Assembly (NCBI GenBank): GCA_003483565.1
Contig: DMYZ01000196.1
Coordinates: 1-39,988, forward strand
Length of the DNA stretch: 39,988 nt
Reading direction: 5' to 3'
DNA from: Prevotella sp.
Lineage (GTDB): Bacteria > Bacteroidota > Bacteroidia > Bacteroidales > Bacteroidaceae
Each line of letters begins with the position of its first letter. Positions within the stretch are counted from its first letter, which is position 1. The position numbers and the translations under genes were made by a program. Shown in pieces: positions 33,086 to 39,988 of this stretch. Under the pieces are notes generated by a model that ran no database searches, was not told where the DNA came from, and was given only the letters and a program-made list of their open reading frames with translations.

Positions 33086-33265
33086 ATGACAAAAAGAAGA
33101 GTAAACTCTGAACGAATGCACGGAGACCTTTCTGAAATTGACAAGCAAAAACGTCTCAAAGCACAAAAAAATGCAAAAAAATTAGACAAAACGCTGACTT
33201 ATTTCGGTGTAATTTTAGCTATTGCTATCATTGCATTTACTATTTGGATTTATACAGCAGATTGA
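33086..33265 (+). CDS. Small single-pass membrane protein, 59 residues
   Basis: I do not recognise a family. The protein starts MTKRRVNSERMHGDLSEIDK, continues with a basic, lysine-rich helix (QKRLKAQKNAKKLDKT) and ends with one hydrophobic span at residues 38-56 (TYFGVILAIAIIAFTIWIY) followed by TAD. The charge pattern predicts an inner-membrane protein with a cytoplasmic N-terminus and almost no periplasmic part (tail-anchored). A good promoter before it and a strong terminator further upstream show it is a separate transcription unit. Codon use is ordinary. The basic amphipathic part could bind RNA, DNA or acidic proteins at the membrane; this is inference. Confidence 0.75.
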   Translation: MTKRRVNSERMHGDLSEIDKQKRLKAQKNAKKLDKTLTYFGVILAIAIIAFTIWIYTAD

Positions 33266-33697
33266 TCTGAAAGTAAAGTTTTTACTCAGAATAGATCTAT
33301 TAAAATAACCACAGAAAAGGCTACATCTGGAAATAAATAATAGGTTTGTTATCTGAAAGCAAGGATTTGAAATGTTAATTCAAATCCACGTCCCTATAAG
33401 AGATCATCTTTTAAGATGTCTTCTGCCGCTCAATAGAAGGTATTTCGATATGAAATAAAGTGTTAAAAGGCATCAAACGCATTCTAAAAGATATCCTTTT
33501 ACTAAACTTATAAAGACAAAATATTACAAGTAACTGGCATTAAGCAACTTGCAGAAGCAATCAATACTTGAATATTCATTATCAAAATTTATTTAGAATG
33601 AAAATATGCTAGGCACACAGCTAATTTTGTTTATATTTAATAACGATGAAACACCTATATCCTAAATACATTTAGCAAGGAGGATATTAAATAGAAA
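33266..33697. other. Gene-poor stretch between the small membrane gene and the candidate sRNA
   Basis: About 430 nt have no credible gene. The only open frames are under 30 codons. There is a perfect 9-bp hairpin (33363-33371 with 33379-33387) not followed by T residues, and a smaller one around CATCTT/AAGATG near 33405-33418. GTGTTAAAAGGCATCAAA (33460-33477) nearly repeats sequence just after the GH105 stop. Confidence 0.6.
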
Positions 33698-33793
33698 TAG
33701 GACTTGAAGTTTATTTAAATAAACATTCAAGTCCTAAAATCTTTTTCTCCCTCGCCTCCAAAATAAACTTATAACAAGTAAATCTTGTAAGTG
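33690..33793 (-). ncRNA. Candidate small RNA, about 100 nt
   Basis: A full -33/-7 promoter on the minus strand (33798-33829) points into this stretch, which ends in a long stable hairpin (33698-33736). Between them there is no open frame, only a possible weak 5' stem-loop (CAAG/CTTG with flanking ACTT/AAGT) and a purine-rich single-stranded segment (GGAGGCGAGGGAGAAAAAG). The promoter lies 3' of the secreted chitobiase-domain gene, so the RNA may also be an independently started 3' UTR product. The 5' end is estimated near 33792 and the 3' end near 33690. Confidence 0.55.
33698..33736 (-). terminator. Hairpin ending the candidate sRNA and/or the upstream secreted-protein gene
   Basis: TAGGACTTGAA and TTCAAGTCCTA pair perfectly over 11 bp. 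The inside continues as GTTTATTT/AAATAAAC with one bulged base, so the stem is nearly 19 bp. On the minus strand it is followed by U-rich TTTCTATTT. Confidence 0.8.
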
Positions 33794-33797
33794 GGTG

Positions 33798-33829
33798 CAA
33801 AGTTAATATATTTGATTAAAAAATGCAAA
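33798..33829 (-). promoter_or_regulatory. Promoter of the candidate sRNA
   Basis: On the minus strand TTTG (33826-33829), 20 nt and TAACTTTG (33798-33805). It sits 19-50 nt beyond the stop codon of the gene at 33848 and points away from it, with no gene downstream for over 500 nt on this strand. Confidence 0.65.
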
Positions 33830-33847
33830 TATTCTCAGAATTATTTT

Positions 33848-35101
33848 CTATCTATTCAATATTTTCTTACCATTTTTAATCACAACTCCATGATAATCTT
33901 TGCCGACACGCTGCCCGGAGAGGTTATAAAGAGGTGCATTCTCATCACCATCTTTCTCTGCTTTAATATCAGAAATATCATTTACAACTGCATTTGAAGT
34001 AGAGTACATTGAACCGTTTGCTATTTCATAAAAATTACTATACAAACTCAGAGAACCTCCGACAACGACATTGTCACCAACAGCTAGCTGAGCTGGATCA
34101 GTAATCTTGCGACCTCCCATACCGGTACCGCGATAAACCTCAAGAGTATCTTTTGTACCTTCTGTCTGGATCCAGTAATTTGCATTGCCATATTTTAGAA
34201 TATCATCAGAACTGCTTGCAATTTTATATATCGTACCTGCAACATAAGAAGTGGCCGGAGCTACCTTATTGTCAACGACATCCCTAGCTTCAGCAATAGT
34301 GAAAGGATCTGTTGCTGTACCGGTATGAGCAGTCTTCAAGAAATAAACGGAAGTAACAGCACTGCTGTTTGTTCCAGAAACCGCAATGGCTTTAACAGTT
34401 GTAGAAGCTGACAACGAAAAAGGTTTACTATATTCGGTTCCTGTAGCAGCAGAAGGATCGGTACCATCTGTTGTGTAATAAATAGTGCTGTTAGCATCCG
34501 CAGAAAGAGTAACGTCCGTAGTCCCTACAAAAGGATTCGTACCCGTAATCTTAGGTTGTGCAACGACATTAGATGCATCACTGTTCCATACGATATCAAT
34601 CTTGTCTATGTACAATGCACCAGAAGTCGAACGAAGGCCGATATAAGTATAAGTTCCTGTTGGAGTAATGGTTACGGTCTCATCACCTGTCTTCGAAATT
34701 GCAGAACCAATAAGTGTACCCTGCGTTGTAGGAGAATAAAGGTCTGCAGCCGACGAATAGGCTGAAGTACTTCCATAAGCATCAAGCTGACGTGCATCAG
34801 TAGTACTAGAATTAAAAGTAACTGTAATGGACTTAACGGTACCGCCTGAAGCCGTAGTTATAATACCGGCATTGCTGTTAGTAGTACGGAGCTGGATATA
34901 CTGCCCCGTTCCGGAACTAGCATTACCCGCATAAACAGCAGAAGAAGTAATTGTCTTACCACTGAAAGACGCATAGCCATTTGTTGTTGCATCGAGACCT
35001 AATGCGGTATAGGTCAGTTCATCTGTAACATCAGCTGCATTTGCAAATCCTGCCACTGCAAAAACTAGCAGGGAGGCAATAAAACGTAAAGAGTGTGTCA
35101 T
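33848..35101 (-). CDS. Secreted multidomain protein with chitobiase-type (CHB_HEX) and DUF6359-like domains
   Basis: This 417-residue exported protein has a signal peptide (RFIASLLVFAVAGFANA). The first 165 mature residues are a Ser/Thr/Ala-rich beta region (SITVTFNSSTTDARQLDAYG, ALYIDKIDIVWNSD). A chitobiase/beta-hexosaminidase C-terminal-like domain follows near 180-260 (STIYYTTDGTDPSAATGTEY), then an OB-fold DUF6359-like domain (ATDPFTIAEARDVVDNKVAP). It ends APLYNLSGQRVGKDYHGVVI followed by a KNGKKILNR tail, the C-terminal pattern common to many secreted Prevotella proteins. The nucleic-acid or carbohydrate ligand is unknown. Its Ser/Thr content is far above the neighbours, as expected for a secreted protein. 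It is monocistronic. Confidence 0.85.
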   Translation of the reverse strand: MTHSLRFIASLLVFAVAGFANAADVTDELTYTALGLDATTNGYASFSGKTITSSAVYAGNASSGTGQYIQLRTTNSNAGIITTASGGTVKSITVTFNSSTTDARQLDAYGSTSAYSSAADLYSPTTQGTLIGSAISKTGDETVTITPTGTYTYIGLRSTSGALYIDKIDIVWNSDASNVVAQPKITGTNPFVGTTDVTLSADANSTIYYTTDGTDPSAATGTEYSKPFSLSASTTVKAIAVSGTNSSAVTSVYFLKTAHTGTATDPFTIAEARDVVDNKVAPATSYVAGTIYKIASSSDDILKYGNANYWIQTEGTKDTLEVYRGTGMGGRKITDPAQLAVGDNVVVGGSLSLYSNFYEIANGSMYSTSNAVVNDISDIKAEKDGDENAPLYNLSGQRVGKDYHGVVIKNGKKILNR

Positions 35102-35176
35102 AAGCTTAAAAATTAATATTAGTAAATATAATACAAGTTATCCATATTTTATATTTGTTTTAATCCATTAATATTG

Positions 35177-35207
35177 CAAATATAATCAGAATATATTAAT
35201 TAATCAA
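35177..35207 (-). promoter_or_regulatory. Promoter of the secreted chitobiase-domain protein
   Basis: On the minus strand TTG (35205-35207), 20 nt and TATATTTG (35177-35184). The leader to the ATG at 35101 is about 70 nt and very AT-rich. Confidence 0.65.
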
Positions 35208-35337
35208 GCTTTCACCCTGTTATTTGTTCATTTTTATCAACAAATATAGAACATTCTTACAATTAAATATGAATGTAGCGATATTGTAATCATATTGTAG
35301 CTTCAAGAAGAAATAGAGATACTATATCTATCTAAGA

Positions 35338-35372
35338 GCACATGAGACAAACATAAAACTTGTCTCATGTGC
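35338..35372 (-). terminator. Perfect hairpin after the phosphohexomutase gene
   Basis: A 13-bp perfect inverted repeat, GCACATGAGACAA with TTGTCTCATGTGC, has a 9-nt loop. It begins 13 nt past the stop at 35386. Only a short U-containing stretch (TCTTAG) follows on the minus strand. Confidence 0.75.
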
Positions 35373-35385
35373 AATATAAAAGATG

Positions 35386-36876
35386 TTATTTTTTCAGTTT
35401 ATCATACTCCTCTAGAAATCCGCAGATGCGCCGGCTGATATGCTCTACACCGCCTTTTACATTAGACTCTATATTAAGTGGTAATACAGGATCATGCAGA
35501 GACTTGCGGAGGAGGAACCATCCTTGTTCATCTAAAGCCGTACAACTGACTCGAATACCTTCATAGTTAGGAATAACCATCTTCCAATCCGCCTGGCTCT
35601 TCACAGCTTCGGCAATACCGTCTAGAACGTGCTGACCATAATTCTGTACATTATTGGCTGTTACTATATAACGAAGTTCAGTACTTTCGACAGGTTGTTT
35701 CAAATCACGGATCAAATCCTGCAATTCCTTTCCCTCCTTCTTCAGGCGTGCCGCCTCCACGATAAGCTTAGCGACAAGGTAAGCACCATCATCAAGGAAA
35801 TAATTCTCACGCAGGGCTGCATGACCGGATGTCTCTATAGCCAACCAGCATTCTTCACCGGTATGATTTAAACGGATACCTTCATCAATAACATTACGGT
35901 ATCCTCTCTTAAAACGATGATGACGCCCTCCCTTAGAAACAATGAAGTCACTAAGACCGTCTGAGGTAACTGAATCCGTTACAATAGTACTTCCCTTGTG
36001 CTCACGTAAAATAACAGTCGCAATAAGAGCTATCAATGTATTACGGTTAATCGGCTCACCAGCCTTGTCGACAATAGCAGAACGATCAACATCTGTATCA
36101 AAAATAATTCCCATGTCTGCATGACTCTGTACTACGGCCTGGCAGATCGAAGCCATTGCGTCTGGATTTTCCGGATTAGGAATATGATTAGGGAAATGAC
36201 CGTCTGGTTCAAGAAACTGACTGCCCATAGTGTCTGCTCCCAGCTTATTAAGTACACGATCTACAAAAAAGCCACCGTCACCATTACCCGCATCTACAAT
36301 AATATGCATACCGGAAAGAGGATGTTCATAATCAGCAGCATTAACTTCCCTGCAGATATATTCCACAAGATGAGAAGTATATTGATCCATAAAATCTATC
36401 GCCTCAACTTTTCCTCCAATTCTGGAAACAGGCAACTGTTTTTTAGAAGCAAGGTCAAGAATAGCTGCAATATCTTCCTTTTCAAGTCCACCATCCTTCA
36501 CAAAAAATTTAATGCCATTACGATTAAAAGGCAAATGACTTGCTGTGATCATGACACCTGCTGTAACAGGATTTTCCTTGTCAACTGTAGTCATGAACAT
36601 AGCTGGTGTAGAGGCTAAACCGCAATCATAAATTGTCAAACCAACCTCAGTAATACCCTTAATAAAGGCATTTTTAAGTGCAGGACCAGAGATTCTAGAA
36701 TCCGTACCTATAGCCAGCGTCACTTCTTCCTTGCCCAAGCGCTGACGCAACCATGTCACAAAAGCTTTAGCTATTGTCGTGACAACAGCCGGAGTAAGGT
36801 TCACATTCTCATCAGGTATGCCGTCAAGAGCAATACCACGAATATCAGATCCATTTTGAAGTTTTTCCCAATCCAT
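35386..36876 (-). CDS. Phosphohexomutase (phosphoglucomutase/phosphomannomutase family)
   Basis: This 496-residue cytosolic enzyme belongs to the alpha-D-phosphohexomutase family, which moves phosphate between C1 and C6 of hexoses via a phosphoserine. The active-site Ser113 is in TASHLPFNRNGIKFF. The metal loop is FDTDVDRSA (Asp260, Asp262, Asp264). The sugar-specificity loop is probably GEECWLAIETSGHAALREN. The C-terminal phosphate-binding loop is likely GIRVSCTA. Preference for glucose, mannose or glucosamine phosphates is not resolvable here; the SGH specificity-loop pattern fits PMM/PGM rather than GlmM. It follows the Cof-type HAD gene by 13 nt and ends at the perfect hairpin. Confidence 0.9.
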   Translation of the reverse strand: MDWEKLQNGSDIRGIALDGIPDENVNLTPAVVTTIAKAFVTWLRQRLGKEEVTLAIGTDSRISGPALKNAFIKGITEVGLTIYDCGLASTPAMFMTTVDKENPVTAGVMITASHLPFNRNGIKFFVKDGGLEKEDIAAILDLASKKQLPVSRIGGKVEAIDFMDQYTSHLVEYICREVNAADYEHPLSGMHIIVDAGNGDGGFFVDRVLNKLGADTMGSQFLEPDGHFPNHIPNPENPDAMASICQAVVQSHADMGIIFDTDVDRSAIVDKAGEPINRNTLIALIATVILREHKGSTIVTDSVTSDGLSDFIVSKGGRHHRFKRGYRNVIDEGIRLNHTGEECWLAIETSGHAALRENYFLDDGAYLVAKLIVEAARLKKEGKELQDLIRDLKQPVESTELRYIVTANNVQNYGQHVLDGIAEAVKSQADWKMVIPNYEGIRVSCTALDEQGWFLLRKSLHDPVLPLNIESNVKGGVEHISRRICGFLEEYDKLKK

Positions 36877-36889
36877 ATTTATAGATTAT

Positions 36890-37696
36890 TTAAAGTATAT
36901 ATTTTTCTATCACATGAGCAATACCGTCATCCTCGTTAGACAAGGTTATATAATCAGCAACCTGTTTAAGAGGTTGCACGGCATTCGCCATAGCCACCCC
37001 CAGTCCGGCGAATTCAATCATAGACAAGTCATTATGTCCGTCACCGCAGGCTATAACCTCATCCTTACTGATATTCAGTTTTTGTATGAGCCAGTTCAGA
37101 GAATGGGCTTTATCTATATTAAGAGGTACGCATTCAAGGAAAAAATCTGCAGAGCGGTAAATACCCATCTTATTCTCCATTTCTTTTGCAAGTTGAAGTT
37201 CAAGATTGTGTAAAGGCAAAGGATCGCCTACAATCAGGCATTTGTTAAGAGGATAAACAATATCATGAAGGAAATCATCCAGTTGGATAACAGGCATTTT
37301 ATTGATAAAAGCCTCCTGCTGCACATACTTATCTTCAGATTTTGTCGTAACAATATTTTCACCCTGATAAGTAAGAATATTCATACCCGATTCCATAGCC
37401 TTCTGATAGAGCACTGGTACTAACTGCGTATCCAATTTCTGCTCAAAGACGACATCCTTTGTAGTCCAGTTGATAATCTTTCCGCCATTAAAAGACATAA
37501 TGTATCCCCCAAACTTATTTATCTCCAGTTGATCAGCAAGAGGAGTTATACCATAAGTAGGGCGGCCGGAAGCTAAAATGATCTTCACCCCCATCTCTTG
37601 AGCTTTCATTAAAGTTTCTTTTGTTTTTGGAGTGATCTCTTTCCTGGCATTTGTCAGTGTACCGTCAAGATCCAGTACTACAAGTTTATAATTCAT
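36890..37696 (-). CDS. Cof-type HAD phosphatase (HAD-IIB)
   Basis: This 268-residue phosphatase has motif I VVLDLDGTLTNA (Asp8 nucleophile and Asp10), motif II LASGRP, a large C2B cap (about 85-190), motif III at KAHSLNWLIQ, and motif IV GDGHNDLSMIEFAGLGVAMANA. Cof-family enzymes dephosphorylate sugar phosphates, phosphorylated cofactor intermediates or FMN; the substrate here is unknown. It is followed after 13 nt by the phosphohexomutase, so a role on hexose phosphates is plausible. No clear promoter is visible before it, but a terminator-like hairpin lies 20-54 nt upstream. Confidence 0.93.
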   Translation of the reverse strand: MNYKLVVLDLDGTLTNARKEITPKTKETLMKAQEMGVKIILASGRPTYGITPLADQLEINKFGGYIMSFNGGKIINWTTKDVVFEQKLDTQLVPVLYQKAMESGMNILTYQGENIVTTKSEDKYVQQEAFINKMPVIQLDDFLHDIVYPLNKCLIVGDPLPLHNLELQLAKEMENKMGIYRSADFFLECVPLNIDKAHSLNWLIQKLNISKDEVIACGDGHNDLSMIEFAGLGVAMANAVQPLKQVADYITLSNEDDGIAHVIEKYIL

Positions 37697-37716
37697 TATC
37701 TAATAAAACCAAAAAA

Positions 37717-37750
37717 GGTCCCATGTCTCTTTGCAGAAAGATATGGAACC
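37717..37750 (-). terminator. Hairpin after the DUF4293 gene
   Basis: GGTCCCATGTCT and AGATATGGAACC pair with one mismatch and one G-U. On the minus strand a T6 run follows immediately. It lies 31 nt past the DUF4293 stop. Its core CTTTGCAGAAAGATAT resembles the maeB terminator core. Confidence 0.7.
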
Positions 37751-37780
37751 AATATTATTTATACAAACATTACGAAAAAT

Positions 37781-38242
37781 CTATCGGATTCTATCAGCAG
37801 CCCTGATAAGAGATTCATCTGCCAAAACACCTCTGCGAGCCATCATCGTTAAGATAGCAGCCACTAAAGGCAGACATACCGCAAAATGAACATGATAAGA
37901 TCCTTGTACATCACTCAGCATGACATGAGTAAATATAAGAACATAATACCCATACCATAGCACACAAAGGATTATACTCCAGATACAGAGTTTAGCCTGC
38001 AACTTACGCAGATGATACAGAAAGATACTTGCTATGTCCATAATAGCAGAAAGAGTTAATAACAAGCATAAAGGCCATGCTCCGAAACTCAAACTGCCAT
38101 CGGCATCACGAATGCCCAAATTAAACAAATGACTTTCCACTCCCATTCCTGCAGGCACTATTGTAGCGACAGGCAAGAATAGGCAAACAGCTATTGCAAC
38201 AATAGCAAGAAACAGAAAAAGAGTTTGCTTACGCTGGATCAT
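37781..38242 (-). CDS. DUF4293 integral membrane protein
   Basis: This 153-residue inner-membrane protein has four predicted hydrophobic spans: about 8-30 (LFLFLAIVAIAVCLFLPVAT), 54-78 (AWPLCLLLTLSAIMDIASIF), 84-108 (LCIWSIILCVLWYGYYVLI) and 118-137 (HFAVCLPLVAAILTMMA). It begins MIQRKQT, as the DUF4293 family does. The family is Bacteroidetes-specific to my knowledge and usually neighbours rpoZ, as here. Its start overlaps the rpoZ stop in an ATGA junction, implying translational coupling. Function is unknown. Confidence 0.88.
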   Translation of the reverse strand: MIQRKQTLFLFLAIVAIAVCLFLPVATIVPAGMGVESHLFNLGIRDADGSLSFGAWPLCLLLTLSAIMDIASIFLYHLRKLQAKLCIWSIILCVLWYGYYVLIFTHVMLSDVQGSYHVHFAVCLPLVAAILTMMARRGVLADESLIRAADRIR

Positions 38243-38580
38243 AAACTTTCTTCAGCTTCATTATTTTTACTAGGATCACGCCAGTAAATATTATTATCAA
38301 TGAATTCCTGAGTAGCAAGCAAAGTTGGTTTTGGGAGTTTCTCGTAGTAACGGGAAATTTCAATCTGTTCGCGATTTTCAAAAACTTCTTCAAGACTATC
38401 ATTATAAGAAGCAAATTCTGCTAATTTTTTGTTAAGATCCTGCTTAATTTCTGCAGCAATCTGGTTGCTTCTCTTTGCGATAATGGCTACACTTTCATAG
38501 ATATTGCCTGTCTCCTCGCAAAGATCCATAATATTGCGGGTAATGGTTGTTAACGGTGCTTTTGACTTTTTATAATCCAT
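38239..38580 (-). CDS. rpoZ: RNA polymerase omega subunit (Bacteroidetes RpoZ)
   Basis: This 113-residue protein is the omega/Rpb6-like subunit that helps assemble the RNA polymerase core. The conserved segment is TTITRNIMDLCEETGNIYES, with VAIIAKRSNQIA (the family repeat R-S-N-Q). It is longer than E. coli omega because of a C-terminal extension typical for this phylum. It lies 47 nt downstream of bamD and overlaps the DUF4293 start by 4 nt, giving a bamD-rpoZ-DUF4293 operon, which I recall as the common gene order in Bacteroidetes. Confidence 0.9.
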   Translation of the reverse strand: MDYKKSKAPLTTITRNIMDLCEETGNIYESVAIIAKRSNQIAAEIKQDLNKKLAEFASYNDSLEEVFENREQIEISRYYEKLPKPTLLATQEFIDNNIYWRDPSKNNEAEESL

Positions 38581-38627
38581 ATTGCTTATATGTTATTTAT
38601 TCTACCTTAAATATTTCAATACTTAAA

Positions 38628-39473
38628 TTATTGCAATGTTACTTCTTTATGAGTAGAAGTATAATCCTTACATTTTTGTATATAGTCCTCAGCTACTTTG
38701 CGGTCCTTGGAATCTGGATATTCATTAATAAATCCATAACATTCATCTTCCGCATCCTGGAAACGTTGATATTTTTTATTTTCCACACTCATCTTAGCTA
38801 ATTCAAACTTACTTTTCATGATGAGTACGGCAAAATCTTCACGCTTGTCACTGTAAGGGTAATCCTTCAGTGCATTCTGAGATGTAACGACACACGCCTC
38901 ATAATTATTTCCACCATAGGTACAATTACCAAAATAGATGCCAAGATTATAATACAAGCGAGCTGAGTAAAGTTCCTTCATCACTAACTTATCCTGCAAG
39001 GCAAACATTCGCTGTTGAGCCATAACCTTGAACTTTCCATCTGGATATACATCAAGGTAATCCTGAAAAGCCGCAATAGCCGAAATAGTAGAAGACTGAT
39101 CCAACCGTGGTTCAGGGGTACTCATATATAAACTCTGCCCCACATAGTACTCAGCACTTTCTGCATAAATTCCTTTGGGATAAGAAGAATAATACTTCTT
39201 GAAATAATCTGTAGCCGTCTCATAATCCTGCATGCAATATTCAGTCATAGCCAACATATACAGACTTTCCTGTGCGTTCTCTGTTCCTTTCTCCATCGTT
39301 ACCAACTCTTGAAGCAATGTCGAGGCTCTGCTATACTTACCGTTAGCAAAACACTCTTTTGCATACTCATACTTATATTGGTAATTATCAGATTTATAAA
39401 CCTGATTAAACTCTTTGGCACAACTTGAGAACAGAAGTACAACTCCCAATGCGGATAAGATGGTTTTCTTCAT
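38628..39473 (-). CDS. bamD: BamD, outer membrane assembly lipoprotein
   Basis: This 281-residue lipoprotein starts at the ATG 39471-39473. Ten upstream codons are open to 39503, but they contain the promoter. The lipobox is LFSSC with Cys18. The mature part consists of TPR-like helical repeats (YEYAKECFANGKYSRASTLL, YCMQDYETATDYFKKYYSSY, AIAAFQDYLDVYPDGKF). BamD is an essential partner of BamA in inserting beta-barrel proteins into the outer membrane. The gene leads the bamD-rpoZ-DUF4293 operon, diverging from uvrB. No rearrangement is seen. Confidence 0.92.
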   Translation of the reverse strand: MKKTILSALGVVLLFSSCAKEFNQVYKSDNYQYKYEYAKECFANGKYSRASTLLQELVTMEKGTENAQESLYMLAMTEYCMQDYETATDYFKKYYSSYPKGIYAESAEYYVGQSLYMSTPEPRLDQSSTISAIAAFQDYLDVYPDGKFKVMAQQRMFALQDKLVMKELYSARLYYNLGIYFGNCTYGGNNYEACVVTSQNALKDYPYSDKREDFAVLIMKSKFELAKMSVENKKYQRFQDAEDECYGFINEYPDSKDRKVAEDYIQKCKDYTSTHKEVTLQ

Positions 39474-39500
39474 TGTTTTATTTTTCGCACGTTTGAGATG

Positions 39501-39531
39501 CAAAAATACAATCTTTTTACTGAATTACAAA
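39501..39531 (-). promoter_or_regulatory. Promoter of the bamD-rpoZ-DUF4293 operon
   Basis: On the minus strand TTTG (39528-39531), 19 nt and TATTTTTG (39501-39508), 27 nt before the bamD ATG. Confidence 0.75.
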
Positions 39532-39569
39532 GTAAATAAAACATTTTTTGCCAAATTATTAATCTTTAT

Positions 39570-39585
39570 AACTCAATTATGAGTT
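39570..39585. promoter_or_regulatory. Palindrome over the uvrB -33 region (possible operator)
   Basis: AACTCA (39570-39575) and TGAGTT (39580-39585) form a perfect inverted repeat with a 4-nt spacer. It overlaps the TTG -33 element (39584-39586) of uvrB, a suitable place for a repressor. Short palindromes do occur by chance. Confidence 0.4.
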
Positions 39586-39612
39586 GTGATAACCATTTAT
39601 TTAGTAATTTTG
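39584..39612 (+). promoter_or_regulatory. Promoter of uvrB
   Basis: TTG (39584-39586), 18 nt and TAATTTTG (39605-39612) are followed by the ATG only 6 nt later at 39619, giving a nearly leaderless transcript. Confidence 0.65.
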
Positions 39613-39618
39613 CATCTT

Positions 39619-39988
39619 ATGGAGTTCAATTTAACATCAAAATACAAACCTACAGGTGATCAGCCACTAGCAATAAAACAACTTACTGATGGCATTCTTC
39701 GAGGTGATCCGGCTCAGGTCTTACTAGGCGTAACCGGATCAGGCAAGACTTTTACGGTAGCCAATGTCATTGCGAACGTGGAAAAACCTACTTTGATATT
39801 AAGTCATAATAAAACGCTAGCAGCCCAGCTATATGAAGAGATGAAAGGCTTCTTTCCTCATAATGCTGTAGAATATTATGTTAGTTATTATGATTACTAC
39901 CAACCAGAGGCTTATCTTCCTACTACAGATACGTACATTGAAAAAGATCTGGCAATTAACGAAGAAATAGACAAGCTAAGACTTGGAG
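39619..39988 (+). CDS. uvrB: UvrB, excinuclease ABC subunit B (N-terminal part, runs off window)
   Basis: The first 123 codons are visible. They start MEFNLTSKYKPTGDQPLAI and include the Walker A motif LLGVTGSGKTFTVANVI, ILSHNKTLAAQLYEEMK (motif Ia) and the beta-hairpin region VEYYVSYYDYYQPEAYLP, which clamps DNA strands in the UvrB family. UvrB verifies damage handed over by UvrA and recruits UvrC for nucleotide excision repair. The gene is divergent from bamD and has its own promoter with an overlapping palindrome. The rest lies beyond the window. Confidence 0.97.
   Translation, partial: MEFNLTSKYKPTGDQPLAIKQLTDGILRGDPAQVLLGVTGSGKTFTVANVIANVEKPTLILSHNKTLAAQLYEEMKGFFPHNAVEYYVSYYDYYQPEAYLPTTDTYIEKDLAINEEIDKLRLG

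Noticed and set aside
33372..33458. 28-codon ATG frame MLIQIHVPIRDHLLRCLLPL with an 8-residue tail
   Set aside because: It overlaps a hairpin at its start and has only a weak promoter match (TAGGTTTG at 33341 without a -33 element). It is too short to support without conservation data.
33512..33571. Short open frame reading KDKILQVTGIKQLAEAINT in the gene-poor stretch
   Set aside because: It looks protein-like but is under 25 codons, has stops on both sides, no start codon or promoter, and no continuation in other frames that would show a decayed gene.

Overview
The window is chromosomal DNA of an AT-rich Bacteroidetes bacterium, most likely Prevotella or a close Bacteroidales relative. Three signs support this. 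Many starts are preceded by the Bacteroidetes promoter pair TTTG, 19-20 nt, TAnnTTTG. Shine-Dalgarno sites are mostly absent. Several families are typical of the phylum: the short MetH, Bacteroidetes RpoZ, DUF4293, DUF4295, DUF5103 and DUF1573. Most of the window is core genome. I see no prophage, insertion sequence, CRISPR array or integrative element.

Left part (1-9.2 kb, all minus strand): rimO (partial) and ftsY; the ribosomal operon rpmB-rpmG-DUF4295; a map-tsaD-pncC operon; and a DUF4375-smpB-metH-HAD operon. MetH ends after its B12 domain and lacks the reactivation module.

9.3-14.9 kb: a secreted DUF5103 protein (T9SS plug family) and a secreted GH2 glycosidase on the plus strand. A PerR-type regulator and a CE12 esterase ending in a stub of a CE8 pectinesterase domain follow on the minus strand.

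14.9-21.4 kb (minus): hisS, purA, a second Fur-family regulator overlapping purA, and an araC-dpp3-HEAT repeat operon. A large inverted repeat lies between purA and hisS.

21.5-28.7 kb: clpC (plus) with a possible sigma-54 site embedded in its promoter; tRNA-Thr and tRNA-Gly; kdsC and a DUF2520 dehydrogenase-like gene divergent from a GNAT gene; then glycerate kinase and its TetR neighbour.

28.7-33.3 kb (plus): malic enzyme (maeB), a secreted GH105 unsaturated rhamnogalacturonyl hydrolase, DUF1573, and a 59-residue single-pass membrane protein.

33.3-40 kb: a gene-poor stretch with a candidate small RNA on the minus strand; a secreted protein with a chitobiase-type domain and a Prevotella-style C-terminus; phosphohexomutase and a Cof-type HAD phosphatase; DUF4293-rpoZ-bamD; and the start of uvrB (plus, partial).

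The GH105, CE12 (with CE8 stub) and GH2 enzymes suggest growth on pectin/rhamnogalacturonan, but they are scattered among housekeeping genes and no SusC/SusD pair is visible. The less-explained signals are the small RNA candidate, the clpC promoter, the truncated CE12-CE8 protein, the split MetH and several intergenic inverted repeats.
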